From JAAYDH01 sp035353055 (GTDB lineage Bacteria > Bacillota_I > Bacilli_A > RFN20 > CAG-826): a DNA stretch of 30,669 bases. The notes under the pieces are model-generated. The model did no database searches and was not told the origin of the DNA. It was given only the letters and a program-made list of their open reading frames with translations. The translations under genes and the position numbers were made by a program. Below, piece after piece: positions 22,496 to 30,666 of the stretch (position 1 is the first letter of the stretch; each line of letters begins with the position of its first letter). The stretch is taken from NCBI GenBank assembly GCA_035353055.1, contig DAOPYW010000016.1:1-30669 (forward strand). Direction: 5' to 3'.

Positions 22496-24730
22496 ATGAA
22501 TAAGAATGTGCCGAATAAAAAGACGCGCGCTTTTCTATTCTTCTTTGCAAACACCGTACTTCTTTCCTCAATACTCATATTTGTTGCTCAAAAAAACAAT
22601 GCTTTTAACTATCTCGTTTGGGGGGATGAGCCTTCCTATTCGATGACCCTCGATGAGAGCAATAAACCCTCATCCCTAAACACGACCGAATTCATCGATG
22701 GGGATAGTTATTGCCGGTATGTCCTCTTCGAATATGAAGACGCCAAGTTGTCGAGCGGTAGCCACGTCGTTCTTCATGAAGGTGGAAAATTGTACAATAG
22801 CGCAACAACGCGCATCTCAGGGATGACTTCGATTGATGTTTTCTTTACTGGCGACGCCACCTTAGCTTTTGGCCCGACTTCTACCTCACAAAGCACCCCA
22901 GTTTCCTTAGTTTCAGGGGTAACGGTTGAATTAACCACCAATCCTTATTTCTTCACTATCGCAAATGCAAACTCGAGCGAACTGACAATAAATGCTGTAA
23001 CAATTCTTTTCAGCTGTTATCACTCTGAATCTACGATTGAATTTGTCTCAAATGGTGGTACCACTGTCAACTGCATTACTCAAGAGCATGGCACAGCGGT
23101 CGAATCGCCAACTGATCCAGAAAATTACGGCTATGTATTTGACGGATGGTTTACCGAGCAAGCATTCACCAACGAATATACTTTCACTACTATGCCATTT
23201 GATGATGTCATTCTTTATGCCAAGTGGGCTGTTGATGAAACCATCGTTCCATTGACAATAAGCGAGTTTAAAGCCCTCTCAGGAGAAGAGCAAAGCCAGC
23301 TTCAGTTTGTCAAGGGAGTAGTAATTATTGCTAACGATAACATGGACTTAATCGTTCTAGCCGACCAAACCAATACTCTCATTCTTTTTGGCTACCAAAC
23401 TGCCTCGATTGGCGACGAGGTTCGAGCGGGCGGTTATTTTTCGACTGGCGACGGATTAATAATGATGGCCTCCAAATTCGGAAGAGCCATCACAATTGAT
23501 ATTCATGCTTATAGCATCGGAGATATTCTTGACCCGACAATCCTTAGTGTTGCCCAATATAATGCTCTCAACCCTGATGAGCCGGCGAACTGGGTTTTAT
23601 TCTCTCAAATTAATGGAACGATTAGCGTTAATATGGAGACGCATCAAGTCACTCTTGCTGATGGCGAAAATTCTATGCCAGTAGTGATACTGAGCGAGGA
23701 TGACCTGGATTATACAAGCAGTTATGATGGATTCCGCGTCAACATTCGCGGAGTGATTTTGCCTAATATGGATGACCCAGAAGAGACCGTGCTAATGTTC
23801 TTATTTAATGGCAGCGGTGATTACATCGATTTGGACTATGCAGGGGAGAGTGGCTTTAACGAATTAAAGACTCTTCTCGAAGGCATGTTCCGCGATCACT
23901 ACGAAGCCCCCACCTATTTCCCTGGTCAATGCCTCGACTTACCTGCCAATCACCCAGTCGCTGATGTTACTCTCTCTTATGAAACATATGGAGCTAATGC
24001 CAGCAAATACAATATCACGACCAAACGCTTCGCAAGCGATATTAGCGTGGCTACTGGAATTGATGTTCATGTCAACTCTGTAATTATTGGAACTCCCTAT
24101 CAATTTGACATTGTTTTGCATGTTGATCCCGCGATCATCCTCACCATCGCCGAATTGAGGGCATTAAGCGACAGCACTTCTATTGCCCGCGTCATTCAAG
24201 GAGTGGTTACCAACATTCAAACAAGCGGTGAAAACACCGTGCTTTTAGTGGCGGATGAAACCGGTTTTGTCTATGTCAACACCAGCAACTCTGCTATCGC
24301 TGTGGGAGATGAAATAATTGCTGTGGGATACAAGATAACCCAAAATTATCTCGTCTTCCTTTATAACAACGCCGCCATTACGGTCGATCAAGTCATCAGC
24401 AGCGGTAATTCAATGCCGATGAGCCCAACCACAATCAGCCTAACAGCCTTTAAGGCTCTCGAAATTGAAAACGTTCAAAATAACATCTATTACTACGAAT
24501 TAACTGGCATCTTAACATATCTAAATCCTGAGCACACAATGTTCAAAATCAGCGATGCTGGAATTGATGTCTACGTCTATCCTGTCAGCGCTGATTCACT
24601 TACTACTTTGACTAATTATGTCAATCAAGACATAGTGTTGCGAGGTATCGCTATCGTTGGTGGAGAGGCACCAAACCAGTCAATATTCCTAGCCTTCCTC
24701 CCTATTGGCGGAACGATTGCTGAAACCTGA
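22496..24730 (+). CDS. Secreted surface protein with InlB-type repeat and OB-like modules
   Basis: A 744-residue protein with a basic N-terminus and hydrophobic segment (about 12-32), consistent with a signal peptide or N-terminal anchor. Residues about 179-245 (EFVSNGGTTV ... YGYVFDGWF ... VILYAKW) match one Listeria-Bacteroides/InlB B-repeat (Flg_new). After it come several similar modules, each opening with a helix such as ISEFKALSGEE, SVAQYNALNPDE, TIAELRALSD or SLTAFKALEIE, then beta-rich sequence like a secreted OB fold (for example VVIIANDNMDLIVLADQ, GDEVRAGGYF). No LPxTG motif or catalytic site is seen. The role is unknown; adhesion or nutrient binding is a guess. AAGGAGG precedes the ATG. 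It interrupts the conserved rpsR-gdpP neighbourhood. Confidence 0.8.
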   Translation: MNKNVPNKKTRAFLFFFANTVLLSSILIFVAQKNNAFNYLVWGDEPSYSMTLDESNKPSSLNTTEFIDGDSYCRYVLFEYEDAKLSSGSHVVLHEGGKLYNSATTRISGMTSIDVFFTGDATLAFGPTSTSQSTPVSLVSGVTVELTTNPYFFTIANANSSELTINAVTILFSCYHSESTIEFVSNGGTTVNCITQEHGTAVESPTDPENYGYVFDGWFTEQAFTNEYTFTTMPFDDVILYAKWAVDETIVPLTISEFKALSGEEQSQLQFVKGVVIIANDNMDLIVLADQTNTLILFGYQTASIGDEVRAGGYFSTGDGLIMMASKFGRAITIDIHAYSIGDILDPTILSVAQYNALNPDEPANWVLFSQINGTISVNMETHQVTLADGENSMPVVILSEDDLDYTSSYDGFRVNIRGVILPNMDDPEETVLMFLFNGSGDYIDLDYAGESGFNELKTLLEGMFRDHYEAPTYFPGQCLDLPANHPVADVTLSYETYGANASKYNITTKRFASDISVATGIDVHVNSVIIGTPYQFDIVLHVDPAIILTIAELRALSDSTSIARVIQGVVTNIQTSGENTVLLVADETGFVYVNTSNSAIAVGDEIIAVGYKITQNYLVFLYNNAAITVDQVISSGNSMPMSPTTISLTAFKALEIENVQNNIYYYELTGILTYLNPEHTMFKISDAGIDVYVYPVSADSLTTLTNYVNQDIVLRGIAIVGGEAPNQSIFLAFLPIGGTIAET

Positions 24731-24834
24731 CGCAACAAGATTCGTTAGCAATTCATCTATTGACATTTTTCCATCGTTTGATGATTTTTGGAAATGCGTT
24801 TTTACTTTTTATAATAAGTTATTATATTCATCAT

Positions 24835-24937
24835 GTTATAATGGGCTAGCAAGATTATTTAATCTCGAAGCAATTCAAGCAAAAAGCATCGATATCAACT
24901 GTCAAAACCTAGCGGATTGGAAAGTCCGTTTTTGTTT
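24835..24937 (+). ncRNA. Possible small RNA between an extended -10 promoter and a terminator
   Basis: TGTTATAAT (24834-24842) is a perfect extended -10, like the pth promoter. About 85 bases further is CGGATT (24913-24918)/AGTCCG (24923-24928) with loop ggaa and TTTTT. Between them GCTAG (24845-24849) can pair with CTAGC (24909-24913), and AGATT/AATCT forms an inner hairpin. No plausible gene lies in 24731-25026. It may equally be just the 3' untranslated region of the surface-protein gene. Confidence 0.3.
24913..24937 (+). terminator. Rho-independent terminator downstream of the surface-protein gene
   Basis: CGGATT/AGTCCG with one wobble pair, tetraloop ggaa, followed by TTTTTGTTT. Confidence 0.65.
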
Positions 24938-24941
24938 CCTT

Positions 24942-24978
24942 TAAATACAATTCTTCGCGATAAGCGAAATTGTATTTA
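24942..24978. repeat. Long hairpin upstream of gdpP
   Basis: TAAATACAAT (24942-24951) / ATTGTATTTA (24969-24978) with inner TTCGC/GCGAA stem and loop gataa. It has no T-run on the plus strand. It lies just upstream of the probable gdpP -10 box. Confidence 0.5.
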
Positions 24979-24998
24979 TTAAAAGTGATGATATTATA

Positions 24999-25004
24999 TA
25001 TAAT
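24999..25004 (+). promoter_or_regulatory. Probable -10 box of the gdpP-rplI-dnaB operon
   Basis: TATAAT at 24999-25004, 22 bases before the gdpP ATG, with AGGAG between. The -35 match is weak. Confidence 0.45.
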
Positions 25005-25026
25005 ATAGGCACAGGAGCGCTAAGCT

Positions 25027-27066
25027 ATGGGTAAAACAATCAAGAGCATTAAAATCATATCCTTTATTTTGATTATCATTCAATTAGTCATGATTGGAAC
25101 TTTTTGTGTCTTCTATTTCAATAATTTCTTTTCGATTCAGAATTATGTGACCCCTTCAGTTATCGTTTTATGTGCTGCAATCTTGGTTTTTATTGATTCT
25201 CTTTTTGTTTGGCTTTTCGCTTTAAGATTTTCTTCGCTCCGCCAAAAGACCGACCTGCATGCTGCTGAAGTTATCGGTAGCGATGTCCAGGAAGCATATA
25301 ACTTTGCGATGATTGGCCTCGCCGTCACCAATGACAAAGATATTGTCATTTGGACTAACGACCTTTTTAAAGACCGCCACATCGACATCATCGATGTTAA
25401 TATTTTCGCTTGGCACAACGATTTGCTGCCATTAAAAGAAAACGATAATCCTGACGCGACAGTTAAAATTGTCATCAATTCTCGAAACTATGAGGCAAAA
25501 TATCTTCCTGAAGCCGGCCTTTGGATCTTCAAGGATGTCACTGATTTCGAATCAGTGTTTGCCTATTCAAAAGAGCAGGCCCCAGTGGTCGGTATTCTCG
25601 CCATCGACAACTACGATGACGTCGTGCGAGGCGAAGATGACTTCAATGATATCGTCACTAAGGTGAAAAACGTCATCTTTAACTACGCGAAAGAATATGG
25701 CATTTTGCTCCGCAGAGTAAAAGACGATAACTACTCCATGCTATGCAACTTTGATAGCTTTTCCAAGATGAAAGATGACCACTTCTCAGTCATCGATAAA
25801 GTTCGACAAGTTTCTTCAAAAGAAGACATTCCTTTGACTCTTTCCATCGGCATGGCGAGAGACTTCCCTGATGTAATCAAATTAAACGAATTAGCCACGG
25901 CGGCATTGGACATCGCTATGTCGCGCGGAGGCGATCAGGCAGTTGTCAGCGTTTTCGGCAGTGAGATGGAATTCTATGGCGGAAAAACTGAAGCTCAAGA
26001 AAAGCGCAACCGCGTCAAAGTTAGAGTCCTCGCTGACTCCCTGATCAGCTTAATCAAAAATGCTTCCAATATTCTCATCATGGGGCACACCGAAATGGAC
26101 ATGGATTCCTTTGGTGCCTGCCTCGGCATTAAGTCGATTTGCAATCGCTTGGAAAAGCCATCCCTCATCGTCGCAGATTTAAAGAATACTGAAACAAAAG
26201 CCCGCTCGACTATTACCACTTCTTTTGGCAAGGATGAATTGGATGATTTAATCATCAACTCCAGCGAAGCCATCTACAAAGTAGTTGCCGATACCTTGCT
26301 AATTGTCGTCGATGTTCACATTCCATCGATGGTAATGGCGCCAAAGCTACTCGATAAATGCTCCAAAGTGGTGGTCATCGACCATCATCGCCGCGCAGAG
26401 GATTACATTGAAAACCCTGTCTTTAACCATATTGATGCTGCTGCTTCTTCAACCTGTGAACTAGTGGCTGAGTTCATCCGCTTCTCTTCGATTAACCCTC
26501 GCATCGAAATACCCCCTATCTATGCGACTATCATGCTATCTGGTATCTTCTTGGACTCTTCGTTCTTTAAGAGCAAGAGCACGGGCATGAGAACTTTTGA
26601 AGCCGCTACTATTCTAAAAGAATACGGAGCGGACAATTCCTTAGCCTATGATTTTCTTAAGGACGATTATGAAGAGCACAAAGCCGTCACTGACATCATC
26701 GATAATCTCGAGCACCCATTCTATGGAGTGGTGGTGGCCGCCGGAGAAGAAGATCACGTCTACGATCAAGCTACTCTTGCTAAAGCCGCGAATGAATGCC
26801 TGACTTTTAAGGGTATTCACGCCGCCTTTATCATTGGAAAAACTGGCAATCGCGACATCCGGCTTTCAACCCGAAGTGACGGAACAATTAACGTTCAACT
26901 CATCGCCGAAAAGCTCGGTGGTGGTGGGCATTTTAGCAGCGCCGCCGTCGCCTTCGACAGCTCTTCGATCAGCGATGTGAAAACCGCTTTGCTCGGAGTG
27001 CTTGAGACGAATTTAACCGAAGCGACTAACGATGCGAAAAAATCAATAACCAACAAGGAGGATTAA
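25027..27066 (+). CDS. gdpP: Cyclic-di-AMP phosphodiesterase GdpP
   Basis: GdpP hydrolyses c-di-AMP to pApA and so tunes potassium, osmotic and cell-wall homeostasis. The 679-residue membrane protein has two N-terminal TM helices (about 9-33, 39-64), a PAS-like region (about 85-170), a degenerate GGDEF domain (about 185-320; no GGDEF signature, VKDDNY in its place), a DHH domain with GHTEMDMDSFG near 351 and VVIDHHRR near 449, and a DHHA1 domain with GGGGHFSSAA near 630. The DHH metal-binding residues are all visible, so it should be active. AGGAG precedes the ATG, and rplI follows 4 bases after the stop, as in Bacillus. Confidence 0.95.
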   Translation: MGKTIKSIKIISFILIIIQLVMIGTFCVFYFNNFFSIQNYVTPSVIVLCAAILVFIDSLFVWLFALRFSSLRQKTDLHAAEVIGSDVQEAYNFAMIGLAVTNDKDIVIWTNDLFKDRHIDIIDVNIFAWHNDLLPLKENDNPDATVKIVINSRNYEAKYLPEAGLWIFKDVTDFESVFAYSKEQAPVVGILAIDNYDDVVRGEDDFNDIVTKVKNVIFNYAKEYGILLRRVKDDNYSMLCNFDSFSKMKDDHFSVIDKVRQVSSKEDIPLTLSIGMARDFPDVIKLNELATAALDIAMSRGGDQAVVSVFGSEMEFYGGKTEAQEKRNRVKVRVLADSLISLIKNASNILIMGHTEMDMDSFGACLGIKSICNRLEKPSLIVADLKNTETKARSTITTSFGKDELDDLIINSSEAIYKVVADTLLIVVDVHIPSMVMAPKLLDKCSKVVVIDHHRRAEDYIENPVFNHIDAAASSTCELVAEFIRFSSINPRIEIPPIYATIMLSGIFLDSSFFKSKSTGMRTFEAATILKEYGADNSLAYDFLKDDYEEHKAVTDIIDNLEHPFYGVVVAAGEEDHVYDQATLAKAANECLTFKGIHAAFIIGKTGNRDIRLSTRSDGTINVQLIAEKLGGGGHFSSAAVAFDSSSISDVKTALLGVLETNLTEATNDAKKSITNKED

Positions 27067-27070
27067 TCAG

Positions 27071-27523
27071 ATGAAAGTTATTCTCTTAAAAGATGTCAAA
27101 AAGGTCGGCAAAAAAGACCAAACAATCGAAGTGAGCGATGGCTATGCCACCAATTATTTAATCCCCAATAAACTCGCTGTTCAAGTGACTAAAAAGAGCC
27201 TCGAAGTGCTCGATTCCCAAAAGCAATTAGTCATCGATAATGAAGCTAAAGCCAAAGAGAATGCCATGAAGATTGCAAAGCAACTAGAAAGCATAACTTT
27301 GACGATTCCCATGAAATGTGGCAAAGACGGAAAGCTGTTTGGCAATGTTTCCCTCAAGAGAGTGGAAGAAGAATTGACCAATACTTTTCATGTCGAGATC
27401 GACAAGAGAAAATTCCTCGATAAAGGTTCGCTAGATAACTTGGGCTTTTTCAAGCTCTCTATCGAACTTCATAAAGGAGTGGTCGGCTATGTCAACGTTC
27501 ACGTGGTGGAGGAGGGCAAATAG
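27071..27523 (+). CDS. rplI: 50S ribosomal protein bL9
   Basis: A 150-residue full-length bL9: the N-terminal 23S-binding domain MKVILLKDVKKVGKKDQTIEVSDGYATNYLIPNKLAV, the long connecting helix (about 45-80) and a C-terminal domain (KCGKDGKLFGNVS ... VNVHVVEEGK). AAGGAGG lies 9 bases before the ATG. Its TAG is followed directly by the dnaB ATG, so the two are translationally coupled. The gdpP-rplI-dnaB order is conserved in Bacilli. Confidence 0.97.
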   Translation: MKVILLKDVKKVGKKDQTIEVSDGYATNYLIPNKLAVQVTKKSLEVLDSQKQLVIDNEAKAKENAMKIAKQLESITLTIPMKCGKDGKLFGNVSLKRVEEELTNTFHVEIDKRKFLDKGSLDNLGFFKLSIELHKGVVGYVNVHVVEEGK

Positions 27524-29029
27524 ATGGCAGTAACTAACAAAAATAACACGAACTTTTTGCCGGCTAACCCCCAGGCAGAACAAGCTTGCCTTGGCTCAGC
27601 GTTCCTCAGCCGCGATGCTCTTTTTACCGTGATCAGCGAACTAGATGTCGATGATTTTTCCGAAGCGAGAAATCAGACTTTATTTCGCATTGTCAAAACT
27701 CTTGCCGAAAGAAAGGTGACAGTGGACGTTCTTACTGTCACTGAAGAATTAGTCAATCTCAAAGCTCTCGAAGAGATTGGCGGAGTGGAATATCTCAAAG
27801 AATGCTCAGACTCAATGGTGGCGATCTCCAGCCTCGATTTCTATATTTCCATCGTCAAAGATCAATCCGTTTTGCGGCACATGCTGACCACGATTCGCGA
27901 CATCGATTATGCATATCTTCATTCGGAAATTGACAACGTCAATGACTTCATCGCTAGCAGCGAACAAAAGTTCAAAGACTCAACCGAAAAGCGCCGAGTC
28001 TCAACTTTCAAGAACATGGAAGAAATCACTAAAGTAGTCCAGATGAATATCAACACTCAACACGGATCCTTTGAAGATGGCGTAACCGGATTAACTACTG
28101 GCTACACCAACATCAATAAATTCACCGCTGGCTTCCAAAAAGGTGAGCTGACTGTCATCGCTGCTCGTCCATCTGTGGGAAAGACCGCTTTAGCCTTAAA
28201 CTTTGCCTATAAAGCCGCTACTCGAGCCAATGTTCCGGTCGCGATTTTCTCTTTGGAAATGTCGAGCGAATTGCTCGTCAAACGTCTCGTCGCCTCCGCG
28301 GCGAGCATTCCTTTGGACAAGATTAATACTGGCACTTTAAACGCTGTTGACCGAGCGGAGCTCTCTAATGCGATTCGCGAAGTCTCAACCGTTCCAATTT
28401 TCATCGATGATTCCTCTGGCATTCGCCTGATGGATATCGTCGCCAAATCCCGTCAATTGCAAGCAAAATATCCCAATCTTGGCTTAATCATCGTCGATTA
28501 TCTCGGCTTGGTGACCACCGGTGAAAAATCAAGAAACCCCGATTCCAGACAAGAAGAAGTCCGCAAGATTTCCCTCACTTTAAAGGCTCTCGCTAAAGAC
28601 TTAAAAATACCGGTTGTTGCTGTTTCACAGCTCTCTCGTGAAGTGGAGAAGCGCGATAATAAGCGCCCGATGATTTCTGATTTGCGCGATTCTGGTTCTA
28701 TTGAACAAGATGCTGACGTCGTCATGCTTTTGTATCGCGAAGACTACTATAGTCTCTACAAAAAAGAGGGCACTCGCACTGGCAATAAGCAGATGAAAGA
28801 TTTGACTCCTTCGGAAAAATTTGAAGCCGCTAAAACCGCCCAGCTCAAGCAGATGAACGAGTCTATTCCGGGCAACGCTTCCTACGTTGAAGTCAACGTC
28901 GCTAAAAACCGCAATGGTCAAACTGGCGTAGCGGGTTTGTTCTTCTTCAAAAGTTTTGGCCGGTTCGAAGCGCCAACTCCCGAGTGGGAAACTCAGATGC
29001 GCAATTTGAGCAGCAGTGATATCGATTAA
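27524..29029 (+). CDS. dnaB: Replicative DNA helicase DnaB (DnaC in Bacillus)
   Basis: The hexameric fork helicase. The N-terminal helical domain (NPQAEQACLGSAFLSRDALF) is followed by a RecA-like motor with Walker A ARPSVGKTALAL near residue 213, IFSLEMSSELLVKR, Walker B LIIVDYLGL and SQLSREVEKR. Near the C-terminus VMLLYREDYY (about 398-407) is followed by roughly 45 extra residues (SLYKKEGTRTG ... NESIPGNAS) before the conserved VAKNRNGQTG. This makes it 501 residues rather than about 450. The insert is charged and in frame, without intein motifs. GGAGGAGGG precedes the ATG. Confidence 0.96.
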   Translation: MAVTNKNNTNFLPANPQAEQACLGSAFLSRDALFTVISELDVDDFSEARNQTLFRIVKTLAERKVTVDVLTVTEELVNLKALEEIGGVEYLKECSDSMVAISSLDFYISIVKDQSVLRHMLTTIRDIDYAYLHSEIDNVNDFIASSEQKFKDSTEKRRVSTFKNMEEITKVVQMNINTQHGSFEDGVTGLTTGYTNINKFTAGFQKGELTVIAARPSVGKTALALNFAYKAATRANVPVAIFSLEMSSELLVKRLVASAASIPLDKINTGTLNAVDRAELSNAIREVSTVPIFIDDSSGIRLMDIVAKSRQLQAKYPNLGLIIVDYLGLVTTGEKSRNPDSRQEEVRKISLTLKALAKDLKIPVVAVSQLSREVEKRDNKRPMISDLRDSGSIEQDADVVMLLYREDYYSLYKKEGTRTGNKQMKDLTPSEKFEAAKTAQLKQMNESIPGNASYVEVNVAKNRNGQTGVAGLFFFKSFGRFEAPTPEWETQMRNLSSSDID

Positions 29030-29034
29030 TCCTT

Positions 29035-29784
29035 ATGTACTTTAATATCATTTCTAGCGGTTCGAAAGGAAACGCCACTCTTGTCATTCATCGCGATACA
29101 GTAATCCTCATCGATATGGGGATTTCTTTAACGAGGCTGAATGAGGGGCTCGATGAAGTCAACCTGACTCTCAAAGATATTACGGGAGCCATTTTCACGC
29201 ATGACCACACCGATCACATCAAAGGCATTCAATTCCTTTCGCCAAAGATTATGTACGCTCTCGAGGGAACCTTGCCGTCTTCCTTGAGCAATACCGTGCA
29301 TCTTTTTGAACCTTTCCAAATCGGCGAGATTACTATCACCCCCATCAAAGTCAGCCACGATGCGACTAATCCCTGCGGTTTTGTGTTAGAGACCGATGGG
29401 GAAAAACTAGTCTACATGACCGATACGGGAATATTCTGCGAAGAATCGCTCGAATATGTCAAAAACCCAACCTATCTAATCATTGAAGCCAATCATGATA
29501 TCAAGATGCTTTTGCACACTGACCGAACCTATGAGCTAAAAGCTCGCATTCTCTCCAGCCAAGGCCATCTCTGCAATGAGGATTCCGCGATTGCGACTTG
29601 CGAGATTATTGGGCCGGAAACTAAGCAAATTATCCTCGCTCATTTATCGGAGGAAGCTAATACCCCCGAACTCGCGATGGCTGCCTATGTTTCCATCTTC
29701 CGCCACTTTGGCTTTGATATCGATAAGTATCAGCTGTCTTGCGCTAATCAAAACCACAGCTTCTTAGGAGGCCGAAAAGCATGA
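29035..29784 (+). CDS. walJ: Metallo-beta-lactamase-fold hydrolase WalJ (YycJ)
   Basis: A 249-residue MBL-fold protein, with the metal site FTHDHTDHIKGI near residue 58, VSHDATNPCGF near 107, MTDTG near 127 and ILAHLSEEAN near 201. It belongs to the YycJ/WalJ family, probably a 5' exonuclease-type hydrolase linked to replication and cell-wall control. In Bacillus it follows walRKHI; here those genes are missing and it follows dnaB by 5 bases, without its own Shine-Dalgarno, so translation is probably coupled. The stop overlaps the rlmH ATG (ATGA). Confidence 0.92.
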   Translation: MYFNIISSGSKGNATLVIHRDTVILIDMGISLTRLNEGLDEVNLTLKDITGAIFTHDHTDHIKGIQFLSPKIMYALEGTLPSSLSNTVHLFEPFQIGEITITPIKVSHDATNPCGFVLETDGEKLVYMTDTGIFCEESLEYVKNPTYLIIEANHDIKMLLHTDRTYELKARILSSQGHLCNEDSAIATCEIIGPETKQIILAHLSEEANTPELAMAAYVSIFRHFGFDIDKYQLSCANQNHSFLGGRKA

Positions 29785-30260
29785 GAATAAGAATACTTAC
29801 GGTAGGAAAAATAAAAGAGGCCTATCTCAAAGAAGGCATCGCTGAATACGTCAAGAGATTGAAGCCATATGCCAGCATCGAAATAATCGAAGTCGCCGAT
29901 GAAGCAGTCAGCGAAAAAGCCTCCAATCAAGAGATTGAAATCGCCAAGCAAAAAGAAGGCGAAAAACTCCTGAAGATTATCAAAGATAATGAATTCGTTA
30001 TCAGCCTCGATTTAAATCAGAGGCAATATACTAGCCCTGAATTCGCCCAGTATTTATCAAAAGCATTTCAAGACGGAGGGGCTTCCGTGACATTTGTCAT
30101 CGGTGGCTCATATGGATTGAGCGGCGAATTAAAAAAGCGCGCTAATCAGGCGATCTCGCTGTCGAATATGACTTTCCTTCATCAGATGACTAGATTGATC
30201 TTGCTCGAGCAAATCTATCGAGCGTTTAAAATCAATAGAAACGAGGTCTATCACAAATGA
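29781..30260 (+). CDS. rlmH: 23S rRNA (pseudouridine1915-N3)-methyltransferase RlmH
   Basis: A 159-residue SPOUT methyltransferase (OrfX), which methylates pseudouridine 1915 in helix 69 on 70S ribosomes. Matches the family over its whole length: MRIRILTVGKIKEAYLKEGIAEYVKRL, then LDLNQRQYTSPEFAQ, the SAM-binding knot FVIGGSYGLSG and the C-terminal LSNMTFLHQMTRLILLEQIYRAFKI. In staphylococci this gene's 3' end is the SCCmec attachment site; no cassette follows here. It overlaps walJ and the next gene by ATGA on both sides. Confidence 0.97.
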   Translation: MRIRILTVGKIKEAYLKEGIAEYVKRLKPYASIEIIEVADEAVSEKASNQEIEIAKQKEGEKLLKIIKDNEFVISLDLNQRQYTSPEFAQYLSKAFQDGGASVTFVIGGSYGLSGELKKRANQAISLSNMTFLHQMTRLILLEQIYRAFKINRNEVYHK

Positions 30261-30598
30261 TTCGCTATCCCGAATTCGAACATTTGAAGCGCATTGAAGA
30301 TAGTCACAATCCTTTCTCTGCGCTCTACGAATATCCCGATGGATCATGCTTTTATATTGAGCCAATTTTTTATACCCACCTCAAAGGTTTTAAACAGCAT
30401 TATCCCAATGAGTTTTCTCTCATTTTAAAAGAGATGGAAAAGGTCACTAAAAAGAATAAAAAGGTCATCTTCACTGGAGATTATGATTTCCCTCACACGG
30501 TGGCTAGCGATTTCATCTTTCTTGAGATAACTGATATAACTAATCCTCTGCATTTGTTTGTCGAAGATAAATCGAGAGGAAGCGATTACGGAGATTAA
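30257..30598 (+). CDS. Small conserved-looking protein of unknown function
   Basis: A 113-residue soluble-looking protein I do not recognise. It is rich in aromatic and acidic residues (SALYEYPDGSCFYIEPIFYTHLKGF; DYDFPHTVASDFIFLEI) with a central Lys-rich helix (LKEMEKVTKKNKKV). There is no signal peptide or membrane segment. The ATGA overlap with rlmH shows it is translated from the same mRNA and argues that the gene is real. A terminator-like inverted repeat follows within 31 bases. Confidence 0.75.
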   Translation: MIRYPEFEHLKRIEDSHNPFSALYEYPDGSCFYIEPIFYTHLKGFKQHYPNEFSLILKEMEKVTKKNKKVIFTGDYDFPHTVASDFIFLEITDITNPLHLFVEDKSRGSDYGD

Positions 30599-30628
30599 AA
30601 AAAGACCCTCACTTTGAAGTGCTAGTGT

Positions 30629-30666
30629 AAAAGTGGACAAAGGAAAAAGACCCCAGTCCACTTTTT
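30629..30666 (+). terminator. Inverted repeat at the right edge: terminator or insertion-sequence end
   Basis: AAAAGTGGAC (30629-30638) and GTCCACTTTT (30656-30665) form a perfect 10-base stem around a 17-base loop, ending in a T-run. The word AAAAAGACCC occurs twice nearby. TGTAAAAGTGGACA resembles ends of IS3-family elements, so the window may stop just inside one. Confidence 0.6.

Noticed and set aside
24705..24944. 79-codon open frame overlapping the end of the surface-protein gene
   Set aside because: No ribosome-binding site, unusual composition, spans a likely promoter and terminator; better read as non-coding.
24942..25026. ydaO-type c-di-AMP riboswitch before gdpP
   Set aside because: The hairpin has none of the conserved ydaO sequence and is far too short.
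29781..30260. SCC-type cassette attachment in rlmH
   Set aside because: The 3' end runs straight into an overlapping gene; no recombinase or att repeat is visible.
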